From Heterobasidion occidentale (Eukaryota; Basidiomycota; Agaricomycetes; Russulales; Bondarzewiaceae): a stretch of DNA of 64,000 bases. This document shows positions 44,240 to 54,653 of this stretch, in pieces (position 1 is the stretch's first letter; each line of letters opens with the position of its first letter). The notes below the pieces were generated by a model, which searched no databases, was not told where the DNA came from, and worked only from the letters and a program-made list of their open reading frames with translations. Both the position numbers and the translations under genes were made by a program. The stretch spans positions 558,001-622,000 of the forward strand of contig JBCAQO010000005.1 of assembly GCA_039111635.1 (NCBI GenBank), written 5' to 3'.

Positions 44240-46821
44240 CATGCAAACACGCTTACAAGCAAGAAACAGGAAAGAACACCACCAATCACAAAGGAGAATC
44301 TTGATTATACCGGCGGCTAGTTCCTCGGAGGTGCGTCATTTCAGCTGTTGTTCAGCATCATTAGACTGATTATTCTCACAGAATGAGCCTCCTGTGCGTA
44401 GTCGCAGACGTCGTCGAAGCACTGCACCATCAGAAATGCAGCGCAATATTGCAATATTTCGTGTTAATTGTTCTGTTTCACCAGACAACTCTCCGAAGAC
44501 GTTCATGGTGTGGATTCGGCCCTTCATTCACTATCCGATCATAGCAGAACACCTCCGGTACCTGTAACGAGTGCCTCGTCTGTGTCTAACAATGGTATGG
44601 TAGAGGAAGAGCCGTGTAAGTGACTTCATCATAATCCACCTTCATAACCTTTTCCGAGTCTCATGCTTTAATGCCCACGGCATTATTAGTGTCAGAAATC
44701 CCTCCCAATGAGCCTATCAACTGTCCACCATTGTCCTTCAATCATGATCCTGCTTTCAGTGACTTAAATATAAGTGACTACGCTTTGCACAAGTCTGCTT
44801 TAGCCACAGACAGAAAGCTCCGTGATCCCGAAGACGACGAGTATAACCCTTCCCTTACAAAAGCAGCAGACACTGTTGCTACGTCCTACCCTCTCGAATT
44901 TCTCGCCATCGGCATGGACTCTAATCCTCACGAGCAAGAGGCCCATGAGTATGCGCATACTTGCGACCCGGCTGCTCGTGACAGTGTTCATCTGCAGGCT
45001 GTTCGTAGCCGCCCTTGTGGTCACACAAGGCTGCCACCTAGCGAGCTTGTGGCATGCGCGGCTCTCACCTACCTTGAGCTGCTCTTGAAGCTGCCTCGCC
45101 ATTCTGGTCGAGGCTACCAACACACCATCTTAGATACTTGGGCTTGGGAACGACTTGACAAAGTTCGCGTCCTTCTAAACCACTATACTCTCGCAGCTTC
45201 ACCGACCCGAGGTCAATGGACTGAGGCTGCACAGCTGACAGTGCAAGGTTGTGGAAAAGGTGGTCAAAGCCACATAGATCTTTTGTGCTTGCGTGCTCGA
45301 GCCTTCATTCACGATCGCACAAACATCCCTTTCAATCCCTTTGGAAAGTGGAATCATTCTCGACTCGAAGGCTGCAAAGAATTGCGAGACGAGATTGAAA
45401 CACACCTCGCATCTATTGGTCGTTATATACACGCTGTTCATCTCTATGAATATATGAAGCGTCCTGATGTTCAACAGCGGTATTCCATGATGGGGGGCAT
45501 ATCCCTTGCAACCGCAAAGCGCTGGCTCTTCAATGACCTTGACTTTCGTTGGTCTCCTGCTGGCTGTTGCTCCATATACGAAGATGGACATGAACGACCT
45601 GATGTTGTGGCATATTGAAGGATCTTTGTCTATGATTTATTCCAAACTATTGAACCTTACATGCGCATATACGATAACGACGGGAATCTTGTTCTGCGAG
45701 ATTTAGGTGGCGCGCCCTACACCTCGGTCTGGCTGTATGACCAGTCGACATTCTATGGATATGATCGTCAAAGAGGGCATTGGGTTCGAAAGAATACTAA
45801 TATGGGCCACACACTTGATCCCAAGGGCAACGGCCCATCTCTTATGGTTGCAAACTTTGTTTCTGCGGACTATGGATGGCTTCAGTCTCCAGATGGTGCG
45901 GAGATGGCCTGTGTGTTTTTTAGAGCAGGCGCAAACCACATAGGCTATTACAATAATGACCACGTCCTGTCACAAACACATCAAGCCATTGATATCCTTT
46001 GCAAATATTATCCACAGGACCACCACATATTTTTCTTCGACAATGCCACCACACATCACAAGTGTGCTAATGATGCTCTTTCTGCATGCCACATGCCAAA
46101 ATATCCTCCTCCAACTTTTTTATCAATAAAATTGTCCGTGATCCAATTACAAACAAGTGTATAGTCATGACAAAAGGACGCATGTCCAATGGAATCTTAC
46201 CTACATGTGGCGTACAAGAGCTTTACTTCCCAGATGGACATCCAGAATACCCAGGCTTCTTCAAAGGCATGGCGGAACTTCTCCGTGAGCGTGGTTACAA
46301 GGACACAGATTCTATTAGAGCTCAATGCCTGCGGTTTGAATGTGATCCTTCCATGGTCAACTGCTGCTGCCGGCGCATTTTATACATGCAACCAGATTTT
46401 GTGAGAGTAAAGTCACTTCTCGAAGAAGAGTGTGCAGCTCGAGGAGTTCCGGTGTACTTCATCCCAAAGTTCCATCCAGAAGTTACCTTCATCGAGCAGT
46501 GTTGGGGGGCTGCCAAACGGACTTTCCGCGAGAAGCCTATCACATCAAAAGAATCTAAGCTTACTGAGTTTGTTACCAAGGCTCTTGACAGTGTCAATAT
46601 CCTGCAGATGAGGCGGTATGTAGTTTTTTTCTCACAATCAAGGGCTCAAGCTCATTTATTGCTATCATCATAGGTTCTCCAATCGTTCCATCAAGTTCAT
46701 GGATGCATATAGGCATGGACTGTCAGGAGCTCAAGCAGCATGGGCAGCAAAGAAGTATCACTCTCATCCAACTCTTCCCGAGTCACTGACTAAGGATTTG
46801 TCTGAGAATGGGCCACCATAA
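44240..46821 (+). mobile_element. DNA transposase gene of Tc1/mariner-IS630 (DDE) type, interrupted
   Basis: Encodes a cut-and-paste transposase. Exon 44240-44329 (MQTRLQARNRKEHHQSQRR) joins, over a GTGCGT...TCACAG intron, a basic RSRRRRRS segment; the main exon starts near 44697 after another intron. The central region includes AATAKRWLF-like helices (ISLATAKRWLFNDLDF). The DDE core follows: MVANFVSADYGWL, HHIFFFDNATTHHK and FHPEVTFIEQCWGAAKRTF, matching the spaced Asp, Asp, Glu of the IS630/Tc1 superfamily. A final exon after 46680 ends GAQAAWAAKKYHSHPTLPES, TAA at 46819-46821. A premature TGA lies at 45616-45618, where Arg (CGA) is expected, and a one-base shift near 46110. Terminal repeats were not identified. 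Confidence 0.8.
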
Positions 46822-47062
46822 ATTCTACTCTAGTCAGACTGTAATCACATAGCATGACCTGTGAGTGATGTATATGTACCAAATGCTTGAGGAATGATTA
46901 AGAGCAAGAGCAAGGCAAACATCGACAACAAAATAAAATGAAAGATAACCAAATTTGGACAGTGACACCGTGTGTGATTGATCTCACGTGATGTTCCGGG
47001 ATCGTGCATGAGCCCTGCCTTATTAGACTGAAGCCTCGTTGTCATCCTGGTAGCCCTAAATC
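46822..47062. other. Spacer after transposase gene
   Basis: No gene; may hold the element's right end, which I could not define. Confidence 0.4.
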
Positions 47063-47230
47063 ATGCCTGCCGTGGCTTTTGGCTTTGGCTCGTTCGGTGA
47101 TATTGTAGCCCTGGTTGACCTTGTGTTGAACATCGCAAGGGCATTGGACACCAAGGCTATTCCAGTGCCAGGTGTATCGGGCATGCTGAAACACTATATG
47201 AATCATGCATCAGGAAAAGCGCAAATTTGC
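47063..47230 (+). pseudogene. N-terminal fragment of a fungal multi-domain (NLR/ankyrin-type) protein
   Basis: Opens MPAVAFGFGSFGDIVALVDL then VLNIARAL, the helical start seen on many fungal NLR-like or ankyrin proteins (FGFGSFGDI followed by a hydrophobic helix). The similarity ends after about 50 residues and the rest of the gene is absent. Only the N-terminal module remains, in transposon-rich DNA. Confidence 0.35.
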
Positions 47231-47711
47231 TTTTGCAACTTATCTGACTTGACAAGTGGAAAAAGACGAAATAAGACACATAAGGGAGTAAGGGAGGTGA
47301 CTTATAAACAACAGGTCTCTATCAATAAGACTAAGCATAAGCTGTAAGGCACTTAAATAAGCCATAAGATACGAAAATAAGCTATAAGGCTAGGCAAAAA
47401 GTCCTAGGAAAGTCATGTCATCTCAAGGGCTTACCTATGGCAGCTGTCTTAACCTAAGTCAGATGTCTTATTGTACACTTTTGAGCTCCCGGAAAGCCCT
47501 CGGAATGATACAAAAAAGTGCATTAAAATGAATATTTTTTATATACACTATCATAGCCCCCTCACACATCACATTGCAAGCCTCCGCAATCAGTCCCCAT
47601 TGCATGGAAGCTCTACATCACCGATTGGATCCAGAGACACCTGGCAACAACAAGAATGAAGGATCTTATGAGCGCGAATAGCACAGGAATGAGAAAAAGA
47701 GGACTCACAGT
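47231..47711. other. No gene supported
   Basis: AT-rich; short repeated ATAAGCTATAAGGC-like words at 47330-47390. Confidence 0.5.
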
Positions 47712-49610
47712 CTACTCGCCAATGTCTGAATCCGAGTCCACATCGATGCACATCGCACGTCCATTGCTTGACGGCCCCGCCAAGGCCGTAGGTATCTGAT
47801 CCTCTGTACCTGCAGTACCCTGTGCCGTGTTCATGAGAACTAGTGTCTTGCTGAAGATCTTCTTCCAGGACTTGTCCGTGGCCTTCCCAAGGGATTGGAC
47901 ATATTCCACAGTCTTGACGCCCCAGTGTTTCTGCGAAAATTGTTCTTCCTTCCCCTTTGGTACCTTAAAATTACCTATTAACCACAGAAGCAGCATGCGC
48001 TTGGCCTGAAATTCTATGAGTAGCAGATCAAAAGCGGCAAGGTATGTGACAACAGTACTTACCGCTACTGCCGCTAGAGCCAATGCTCCACTAGGACGTG
48101 CCATGCATCTTGACCTCGTAGGGACGGCTAATGTATCGCCGTAGTGCACAGAGAATGCACGCAGCACAATGGGGGACTGGAAGGCCCCTTTGAAGATCTA
48201 GTAAACATTGATGAGTCAGCGGCCCCAGACGGTCATGAAGGTCTCGCCGGCGCGGAGCCGTGACTTACAGGATTGGCCACGTCGGTCTCGTCGACGTCCT
48301 CATAGATAGCTGGAACACGGACTGCCTTAGCATCGGGAACGGCCCACTGTACATAGGCCGCTCGTTCTTCAGGATCCATGAACAGGGGGTCCGACTCCCA
48401 GAACGTCTTGGCCCCCTCGATGGCCTCAGTCGTGAACGTCCTATGCCAGATGTAGATGCGCTGCATGGCCTGGTACATTGAAACAGAGTTATTGACATTA
48501 GTGTGAGCGGTGAGAGCGTGATTGGTGCATACCAGGTTGAAGATGGTGTTAGGTCGGAGACCTATCACGTGCACTGATGCACGAAGGGGATCCCTAGGCT
48601 AATATGTCCACAGCGTCGTAGAGTCGGAGGCTCCAATGAATGAAGATGACCAATCTTCTTTGGGCTCTTTCAAGGAACTCGGAGTTGTTCTCTGCCTTGT
48701 CCTCAAAGAGGTTAAGGAGATGATCCTCGAGGTCTTCTCGATGATGAGGAGGGATGGGATGATCTTCTCCTATCCAACAGATGACATGAGGAGGTGTCCA
48801 ACTGAGAACGCGGAAGGTGGTGAGTCCGGTGTAGTAATGTGTGAAGAGGGCATAAGTAGGGAAGGGAGACGAGGCCAGTGCTTCGTCAAACCGTGTAAAG
48901 GAGTTTCAGATCTGACAGAGATCGCGAAGTGTGGGCTAAGAAGGTAGCCAGACACCCGGTGCAGTGCAGAGATCGAATATATTACAGGTGAACGAGCTGA
49001 GCTTCTTAGAAGCTCATCTCGGCTAAATATACATAGAAGTATCTAGGGCAGGATCGCGATCTGGTCCGTGCGCTTCTTAGGTACCGAAGTCAACAATCGA
49101 GATCCGTAAGCTAAGATGCGTCATCAATCTAACTATAGTACTGGGGCACTAATGTCTGTCCACATCCATATGAAATACTGAGGCACATCGTAATTGATCA
49201 GGAACCAGGAACAGGGCCAGGAACTAAAGTCTGTCCACATCAAGAATCAGGGACCATAAGTAACCATTCATGCAACGAGCATGTAAATAGTAACGAGTCA
49301 TGGGAATCAGTCCAAGTCTGTAGCACATCCGAAGCACTTGACCAGCCCATCTACTCTCGTGCGAAGCACGTGTTAGGACGCAGTCCTAACAGATGGCCTC
49401 ATCTTTGGCTGCAAGCACTTGAGAATGTCAAGGATACACTTGATCCCACAGTACCTGCGCTTTTTCCAGCATCCCGGCACAGTCCCATGGGTTTTGCAAA
49501 GTACCTAGATAGTCCAACCACATCGGGATGTACGCTGTACACCATGCATCAAGAGTGTTGGTAGGGAGATTGGCGAGGGTGTTACTCTTGTACTTCTCCA
49601 GTCGCACCAA
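47712..49610 (-). pseudogene. DUF6532-like gene split by a solo LTR
   Basis: Three protein-like stretches run 5' to 3' on the minus strand. 49610-49397 has NTLDAWCTAYIPMWLDYLG and KAQVLWDQVYPDI. 48546-48270 has YQAMQRIYIWHRTFTTEAIE and DPEERAAYVQWAVPDAK. 48160-47712 has VLRAFSVHYGDTLAVP, RPSGALALAAVAV and EEQFSQKHWGVKTVEYVQSL. The pattern (helical, RPSGALALAAVAV-type alanine helix) resembles a basidiomycete family of unknown function. The 845-nt LTR at 48547-49391 with its target duplication interrupts it. The C-terminus ends CIDVDSDSDIGE, acidic and SUMO-motif-like. The 5' end is replaced by the ~300-bp repeat at 49583. Confidence 0.45.
48547..49391 (+). mobile_element. Solo LTR A (845 nt) with 5-bp target duplication
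   Basis: Starts TGTTAGGTCGG, ends GTCCTAACA, and is flanked by the direct duplication GATGG (48542-48546 and 49392-49396). No internal retrotransposon sequence is present, so it is a solo LTR left by recombination. Relative of the LTR of Ty3 element 1 by shared internal words. Terminal hairpins TAGGTC/GACCTA and TTAGGAC/GTCCTAA. Confidence 0.9.
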
Positions 49611-49866
49611 TCCATCCTGGTGCGACGAGGTGCTTACCCATAATCCCTAAGCCCATGGCATGTGAATGCCTCTCTTATCACTGTGTGAACCTTGTGTCCC
49701 TCCAATATAGCCTTTACCGATGTCTTCAAGAACCATTGGTCCAGTCGGCTCCTAAGAACATGCCAAATACCTTGATGTATGCTTCATAGTGGAGCCGCCT
49801 AGCATGTGATGCTTGAACCATCGGATAGACCGGCCCCAAAGGGCCCCGATTGGTCAAGTCATAACA
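49583..49866. repeat. ~300-bp dispersed repeat, copy a (left-truncated)
   Basis: From ACTCTTGTACTTCTCCAGTC to GGTCAAGTCATAACA; closely matches copies at 60571-60870 and 61993-62295. It contains GGCCCCAAAGGGCCCC, a GC-rich palindrome near its right end. Read on the other strand it begins TGTTATGACTTG, as an LTR might, but a matching CA end is unclear. Confidence 0.8.
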
Positions 49867-50404
49867 TTAACCCCTTTCTAGGTCCCAACTCCTGAGGGGA
49901 CTACTCGCCCTTGCGAGCTTCATCGTTATTCCACATACAATTGCTTTCTGGTCATCCAAATAGATTGGGATGTGTCTTCCCAATATGACTTCGTTTTCTG
50001 GGGCGAAGACCGACCTACGTCATTTACAACGCCTAGGAGTTTTCCGTCTCTGTTGAGCTGTTTAGTTTGAAGGTTGCAATATTGCCACAATACCATGTTC
50101 CTTCTCCCGGTGTTCTTCCTTCACCGCACATTTTGTGTGAGTACACTCCTAGAGTCAATAGGCAGCTACTCAAACAGGACTCCCTGGTAGGTTTGATAAG
50201 CCAGTTTCTTCTGGCGACAATACAGAAAGGTGTCACGTGCGAATGATTACGTGATGAATCGAAACGCATCTGTGGATGGGTGTGTGTCATTCTTCTTCAG
50301 AATGCCGAAGGCCATGCTTCAGTGTTTCCAGGATAGATCTTCATCTCCTTGATCTCCGGTATCGAGGGGGACTCTAGGTGTGTGGGTTGATTGCTTTATC
50401 AAGG
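49867..50404. other. Spacer between the repeat and solo LTR B
   Basis: No gene or recognisable element beyond short open frames. Confidence 0.5.
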
Positions 50405-50409
50405 CTTAG

Positions 50410-51252
50410 TGTTAGGACCGCGTCCTAACACGTGTTTCACACGTGAATGGATGGGCTGGTCAAGTGCTTCGGACTTATTGCAGACTCAGACAGATTTCCT
50501 TGACTCCTTTCCATCTACATGCCCTGCATGAACGGTTACTTACAGTTCCTACTTCTTGATGCGAACAGACTTTGGTTCCTGGTTCCTAGTTCCTGGTTCC
50601 TGATCAATTACGATGTGCCTCGGTATTTCACATGGATGTGGACAGACATTAGTGCCCCAGTACTATAGTTAGATTGATGACACATCTTAGCTTACGGATC
50701 TCGATCGTTGACTTCGGTACCTGAGAAGCGCACAGACCAGATCATGATCCTGCCCTAGATACTTCTTTGTATAATTAGCCGAGATGAGCTTCTAAGAAGC
50801 TCAGCTCATTCACCTGTAATACACTCGATCTCTGCATTGCACCCGGCGTCTGGCTACCTTCCTAGCCCACGCTTCGTGATCTCTGTCAGATCTGAGAAAC
50901 TCTTACACGGTCTGACAAAGCACTGGACTCGTCTTCCTTCCCTCCCCTCCCTCTACTCATCCGCTTCTATACCGGGCTAGCTGCCTTCCGTGTTCTCAGT
51001 TGGACACCCCCTCATGTCATCTGTTGGACAGGAGAAGATCATCCGGTTCCTCCTCATCATCGAGAAGACCTCGAAGATCACCTTCTCAATCTCTTCGAGA
51101 ACAAAGCCGACAGCGACCCCGAGTTCCTCGAAAGAGCCCAAAGACGATCCATTGTCTTCATCCATTGGAGTCTACGACTATACGAACCAGTGGAGGTTTA
51201 GCCTAGGGACCCCTTCGTGCATTGGTGCACGTGATAGGTCTCCGACCTAACA
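50410..51252 (-). mobile_element. Solo LTR B (843 nt), inverted relative to LTR A
   Basis: Closely related to LTR A but in the opposite orientation, with its own target duplication CTTAG at 50405-50409 and 51253-51257. Ends TGTTAGGACC and CGACCTAACA on the plus strand. The 1,018-nt spacer separates two long inverted arms, so a transcript through both could fold into a long duplex. Confidence 0.9.
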
Positions 51253-51539
51253 CTTAGGCCCACCAACCTATCAAGAATAGACTTTTCTTGACTTGTTTTG
51301 AGTCCGGCAAGACCCCTTTGAAGATCCCTAACTCTGTCAGCCCCATACGGTGGCCCGTCCTGGTTAGAGATTGAGTGTTTGTCCAGAGTTTGTTTGTCAC
51401 ATGGGAGCGAGCATGTAGCCGCGCTCCGCGTATTGAACACGAGGTAAGGGTTTTGAAGAATAGACTTTGAACCCCATGGTTTCTTGAATAGACCATGGTA
51501 TTCACCTTGACGGTAATTAATGCGGGGTCAGCGTAAGGT

Positions 51540-53270
51540 ATGTCCTGGTAGTTTAACGTTGTGCCGGATGTCCATAGTTTTGCGTCTTTGCAGACGTCCG
51601 CTAGTTTATCCTTAAGTCATTGCGGACTGAGGCTAGTTTATACAGAAGTCGTTGCGGACTGCCCTGCTAGTTTAAGCTAAGGTCGTTGCAGACCTATCCA
51701 TCTCCCAACGTAGGAGTACCTGTAAACAAGACAGCAGGTGTTTCTGCACGCCGGAACATCCATCGGTGATGCGCATAGGGCCGTAGACCAGTTCCTTCTT
51801 CTTGACAGGGTTCCCATTGAGGCAAGATGGTGACGGTTTATACTATATCAAACCGGATAACTTATAGAGTTGCCAGAATAGACTTGAGAGCCTATTTTGA
51901 CACAACTCACATGGCCCTGTAGACGAAGGGCAGCTCAGTTTATTGTCATGAAGGACGGCCGTAGTTTATAGTCATTGCGGACGTCCGCTATCGCCTGGCT
52001 TGAACCTCCTGAGCCTCGATAGATTTAATCCTCTGGGGTGAGGGTAGTTTAAGGTCATTTCGGACTAGTTGATGGTCAAGGTCGTGACCATCAACCACGA
52101 CTCCTATACTTGAAGGAGTAAGTAGTTTATCGTCATCGTGGACTAGATCAACATCGTGGCTTCAACAACAATGTTGATCGACATCTCCTATGCTGAAAGG
52201 AGTGGTAGTTTAACGTCTTTTCGGACGCAGCAATGCCAAAACATATCTCATGTTTGGACACTGCTCATGACCCTGTAAGGAAAGGGTAATCCCGTTTAAT
52301 GTCATGGAGGACATTCCAAACATGAGGCACGATCCCAGTTGCCTCTTGACTGGCCCTTGAAGCGGAATCCTTGCTTCGGACTTCAAGGGTAGAATGGGAG
52401 CGCCATGGAGTAGTCGCGGTCTTGTCGGATGACTAACAACCCGCTCCATGTCCCCAAACCCCTCGCACGGAATTGAACCGTGTCGACCCTATATTCTTTT
52501 ACTGTAGGGTGTATGGAATATGGAAGCGCCTCGACCTAGTCAGCAGGGTTCCGCAACGGTGGAGGCCCTCCCTTCCATCGTCTGCCAGAATACAACCACG
52601 CTCCGAGGGTCTTGGTAGCTTCAACATCGTTCTGGACGGTAACTAGTTTATCGTCATTGCGGACCATAACCTTTCGTAGTTTTACATCGTTGCGGATGTA
52701 ATTTGTCCGTTTTGGCTACTAGTGGAGTGCAGCCACTATGTACCTGCATCTTGATAGGGCCCCCTAATGTGGAAACAACCCTGTAAAACTGGAGATCCAA
52801 AGTGGGACATCCAAGACACCTGTCAGACCTTGACAGCGAGGTATGGTCCACCATTCCCCAACGGCGAACATGCAACACGATTTCCCACCAATATTCTTGC
52901 ATCATTCATAGCCTTTTGATCTTGCCATGGGATCGAAAAGCCAGCGTACCAGTACCAAGGTTATGTTGAATCCTAAGGATCTCCTAATGCAGAAAGGGTC
53001 CTGTAAAACTGGGGATCCAAGCGGGACGCCCGATTCGCTTGTCAGAATACCTCTTGACAACGAGAGTGTTAAATGCTTGTCCTGTCTTGAGACCAGAGGG
53101 TTGAAACGCAAATGGTCAGGTACTTCCCCTGCCTTCTTATCTTTTCACAGTTGAACGTCATGCAGGACGTTCGTTCCGGCGTCCTGTGCGTGAAACTGGT
53201 ACCTGTGGTGCGGAGGGTCCTTTCCTCTCTGTCACCGTTTAGCAGCAAGGGGTTCCTCAACTCCCTTGCC
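51540..53270. repeat. Hairpin-dense tract with TAGTTTA-linked mini-hairpins
   Basis: At least 13 short units follow TAGTTTA (or close variants) with a loop near TTGCG and short stems whose sequence differs but stays paired: AGTC/GACT (51615, 51647), AGGTC/GACCT (51680), CGTC/GACG (52214), AATGTC/GACATT (52298), ACATC/GATGT (52684), GAACGTC/GACGTTC (53153). Larger hairpins also occur: TTGATGGTCA/TGACCATCAA (52069), CTGTCA/TGACAG (52820), GCAAGGG/CCCTTGC (53245). No credible protein is coded. It lies 3' of the extra ORF of Ty3 element 2 and may be that element's long untranslated tail or LTR. Confidence 0.7.
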
Positions 53271-54594
53271 TAATATCCTCCGCCAATGTCCCCGTAATCC
53301 CCGTATCCTTCGTCTGGCCTGTAGTAGGGGTCGATGTTGTTGTAGTTCCCATCTTCGACCTCGTCCCATGCGTCTAGTTCTGCTCGAGTCCAGGCAGTAG
53401 TTCACTGAGCCAGGTGCTGGCGGATTGGAGGTCTTCTACTAACGCGAGTATGCGTTCCTTCAGGTTGATCATCTTGAGGACGGTTTGGAGTCGGCGAATC
53501 TCTTGGTTGAGTTCTTCTAGGACTGCCTCGCCTGGGCTGGAGGGTTGTCCTCGTCCTCTGGCTCCCTCGTCCCTCATTTCTCCTGTACCTTGGAGGATGC
53601 TCCTCATTGCTGCCTCCGGCGTCCTGCCCGGTGGATTGTCCTGTCGATGTGGGAGGAAGGGCCTCCCGATCCCTTCGTGCCTGTTGTTGAACCGTGGTCC
53701 AAATGTATTCTGTCTGGACGGTTGCATCTCGGCTACTCGTAGCCGGTATTGCTCTACTGGCTTCGTTGTTCCATGGTTGGACGCGGAATGGGTCAATCCG
53801 AACAGGATGGACGTGGGAGGAGTGTACTGCATCGGAGTCCGCGATGAGGGCAGGTAGGAGCTCCAGATTGATGAAGGAGGAGAACTCGTCGGGGTGAATG
53901 AGTAAGGCATAAGCCCCATTATTTCCTTGGGCATACCAGGAGGCGGCTCGATGATCATCTGCATAGGTCAAAAGCCTGACCTGGTCGCTCGCGTCAGCGA
54001 GGCGTCGGGGTATGTTGTCGCTCTCGCTCCCTGGTTGCCCGCCGAGATGGTGGTGCGCTGGAGCAGCGCGTCTCCTAACCCTTCCAATTCTCCGGGGTGC
54101 AGATTTCTACCACTGGCAGGGGGTCCTCTGGTCCTGGCAGCTGATGTACTAGTCGCTGCTGGTTCTTGTACACCTGTTTTAGCAACTGTAGGCGATGCCA
54201 GGTCTGCAGGGTCTCTTGGTCCTCTTCCGCCTCTCGTTTCCTGCCTTGTGTCTCCTTGAGCCAACGTTGTCATCGGTCGCGGAGGCGTTGACGGAGCATG
54301 TCTTCCTTCTTCTTGGCGTCCCTCATCATGTTTGTCATGAGCTCTCTCAGACCGGGGTAAGGCTCGTAGATCCATTTGATCTTCGACGGCGAGCGTGGTG
54401 AGGTGGGCGGAGATTGGTGTGGAAACTCTTTCTAGAGTCGCTGGGTGGCTGCTTCGGCTAGGGCATCCAGTGTTGGGGTTGGCCACGGCCAGAACAATGT
54501 CTGGTGAGGGGTTTCTTGATGGGGAAGAGGTAGTTCCTTCATTGATGAGCATGGCACATCCAGGGGAGTAATCAAGGGAGGAGTGGTCGGACAT
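53270..54594 (-). CDS. Extra 3' ORF of Ty3 element 2, unknown function
   Basis: Begins MSDHSSLDYSPGCAMLINEG just after the pol stop. The N-terminal ~210 residues are Ser/Pro/Arg-rich and likely disordered. After a frame change near 53970 it reads HRAASWYAQGNNGAYALLIH and FSSFINLELLPALIADSDAV. After another near 53600 it has a coiled-coil-like EELNQEIRRLQTVLKMINLK. It finally ends, near 53390 in a third frame, with an acidic Tyr/Gly tail (ELDAWDEVEDGNYNN, YGDYGDIGGGY), TAG at 53272-53270. There is no zinc knuckle and no enzyme motif. Canonical gypsy elements lack this gene; an envelope protein is not suggested, since no signal peptide or membrane segment is visible. Confidence 0.6.
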
Positions 54595-54653
54595 GCACTA
54601 GTGGGAGGATTCTTGCTTCAAAAGGGACAAGACGTCTCCTCTTTTATACCTTT

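Noticed and set aside
44240..46821. KDZ-type transposase
   Set aside because: The FDNATTHH and FIEQCWGAAKR motifs fit the IS630/Tc1 DDE pattern; no KDZ cysteine clusters were seen.
53270..54594. Envelope-like third gene making element 2 an errantivirus
   Set aside because: No signal peptide, membrane segment or cleavage site is visible.
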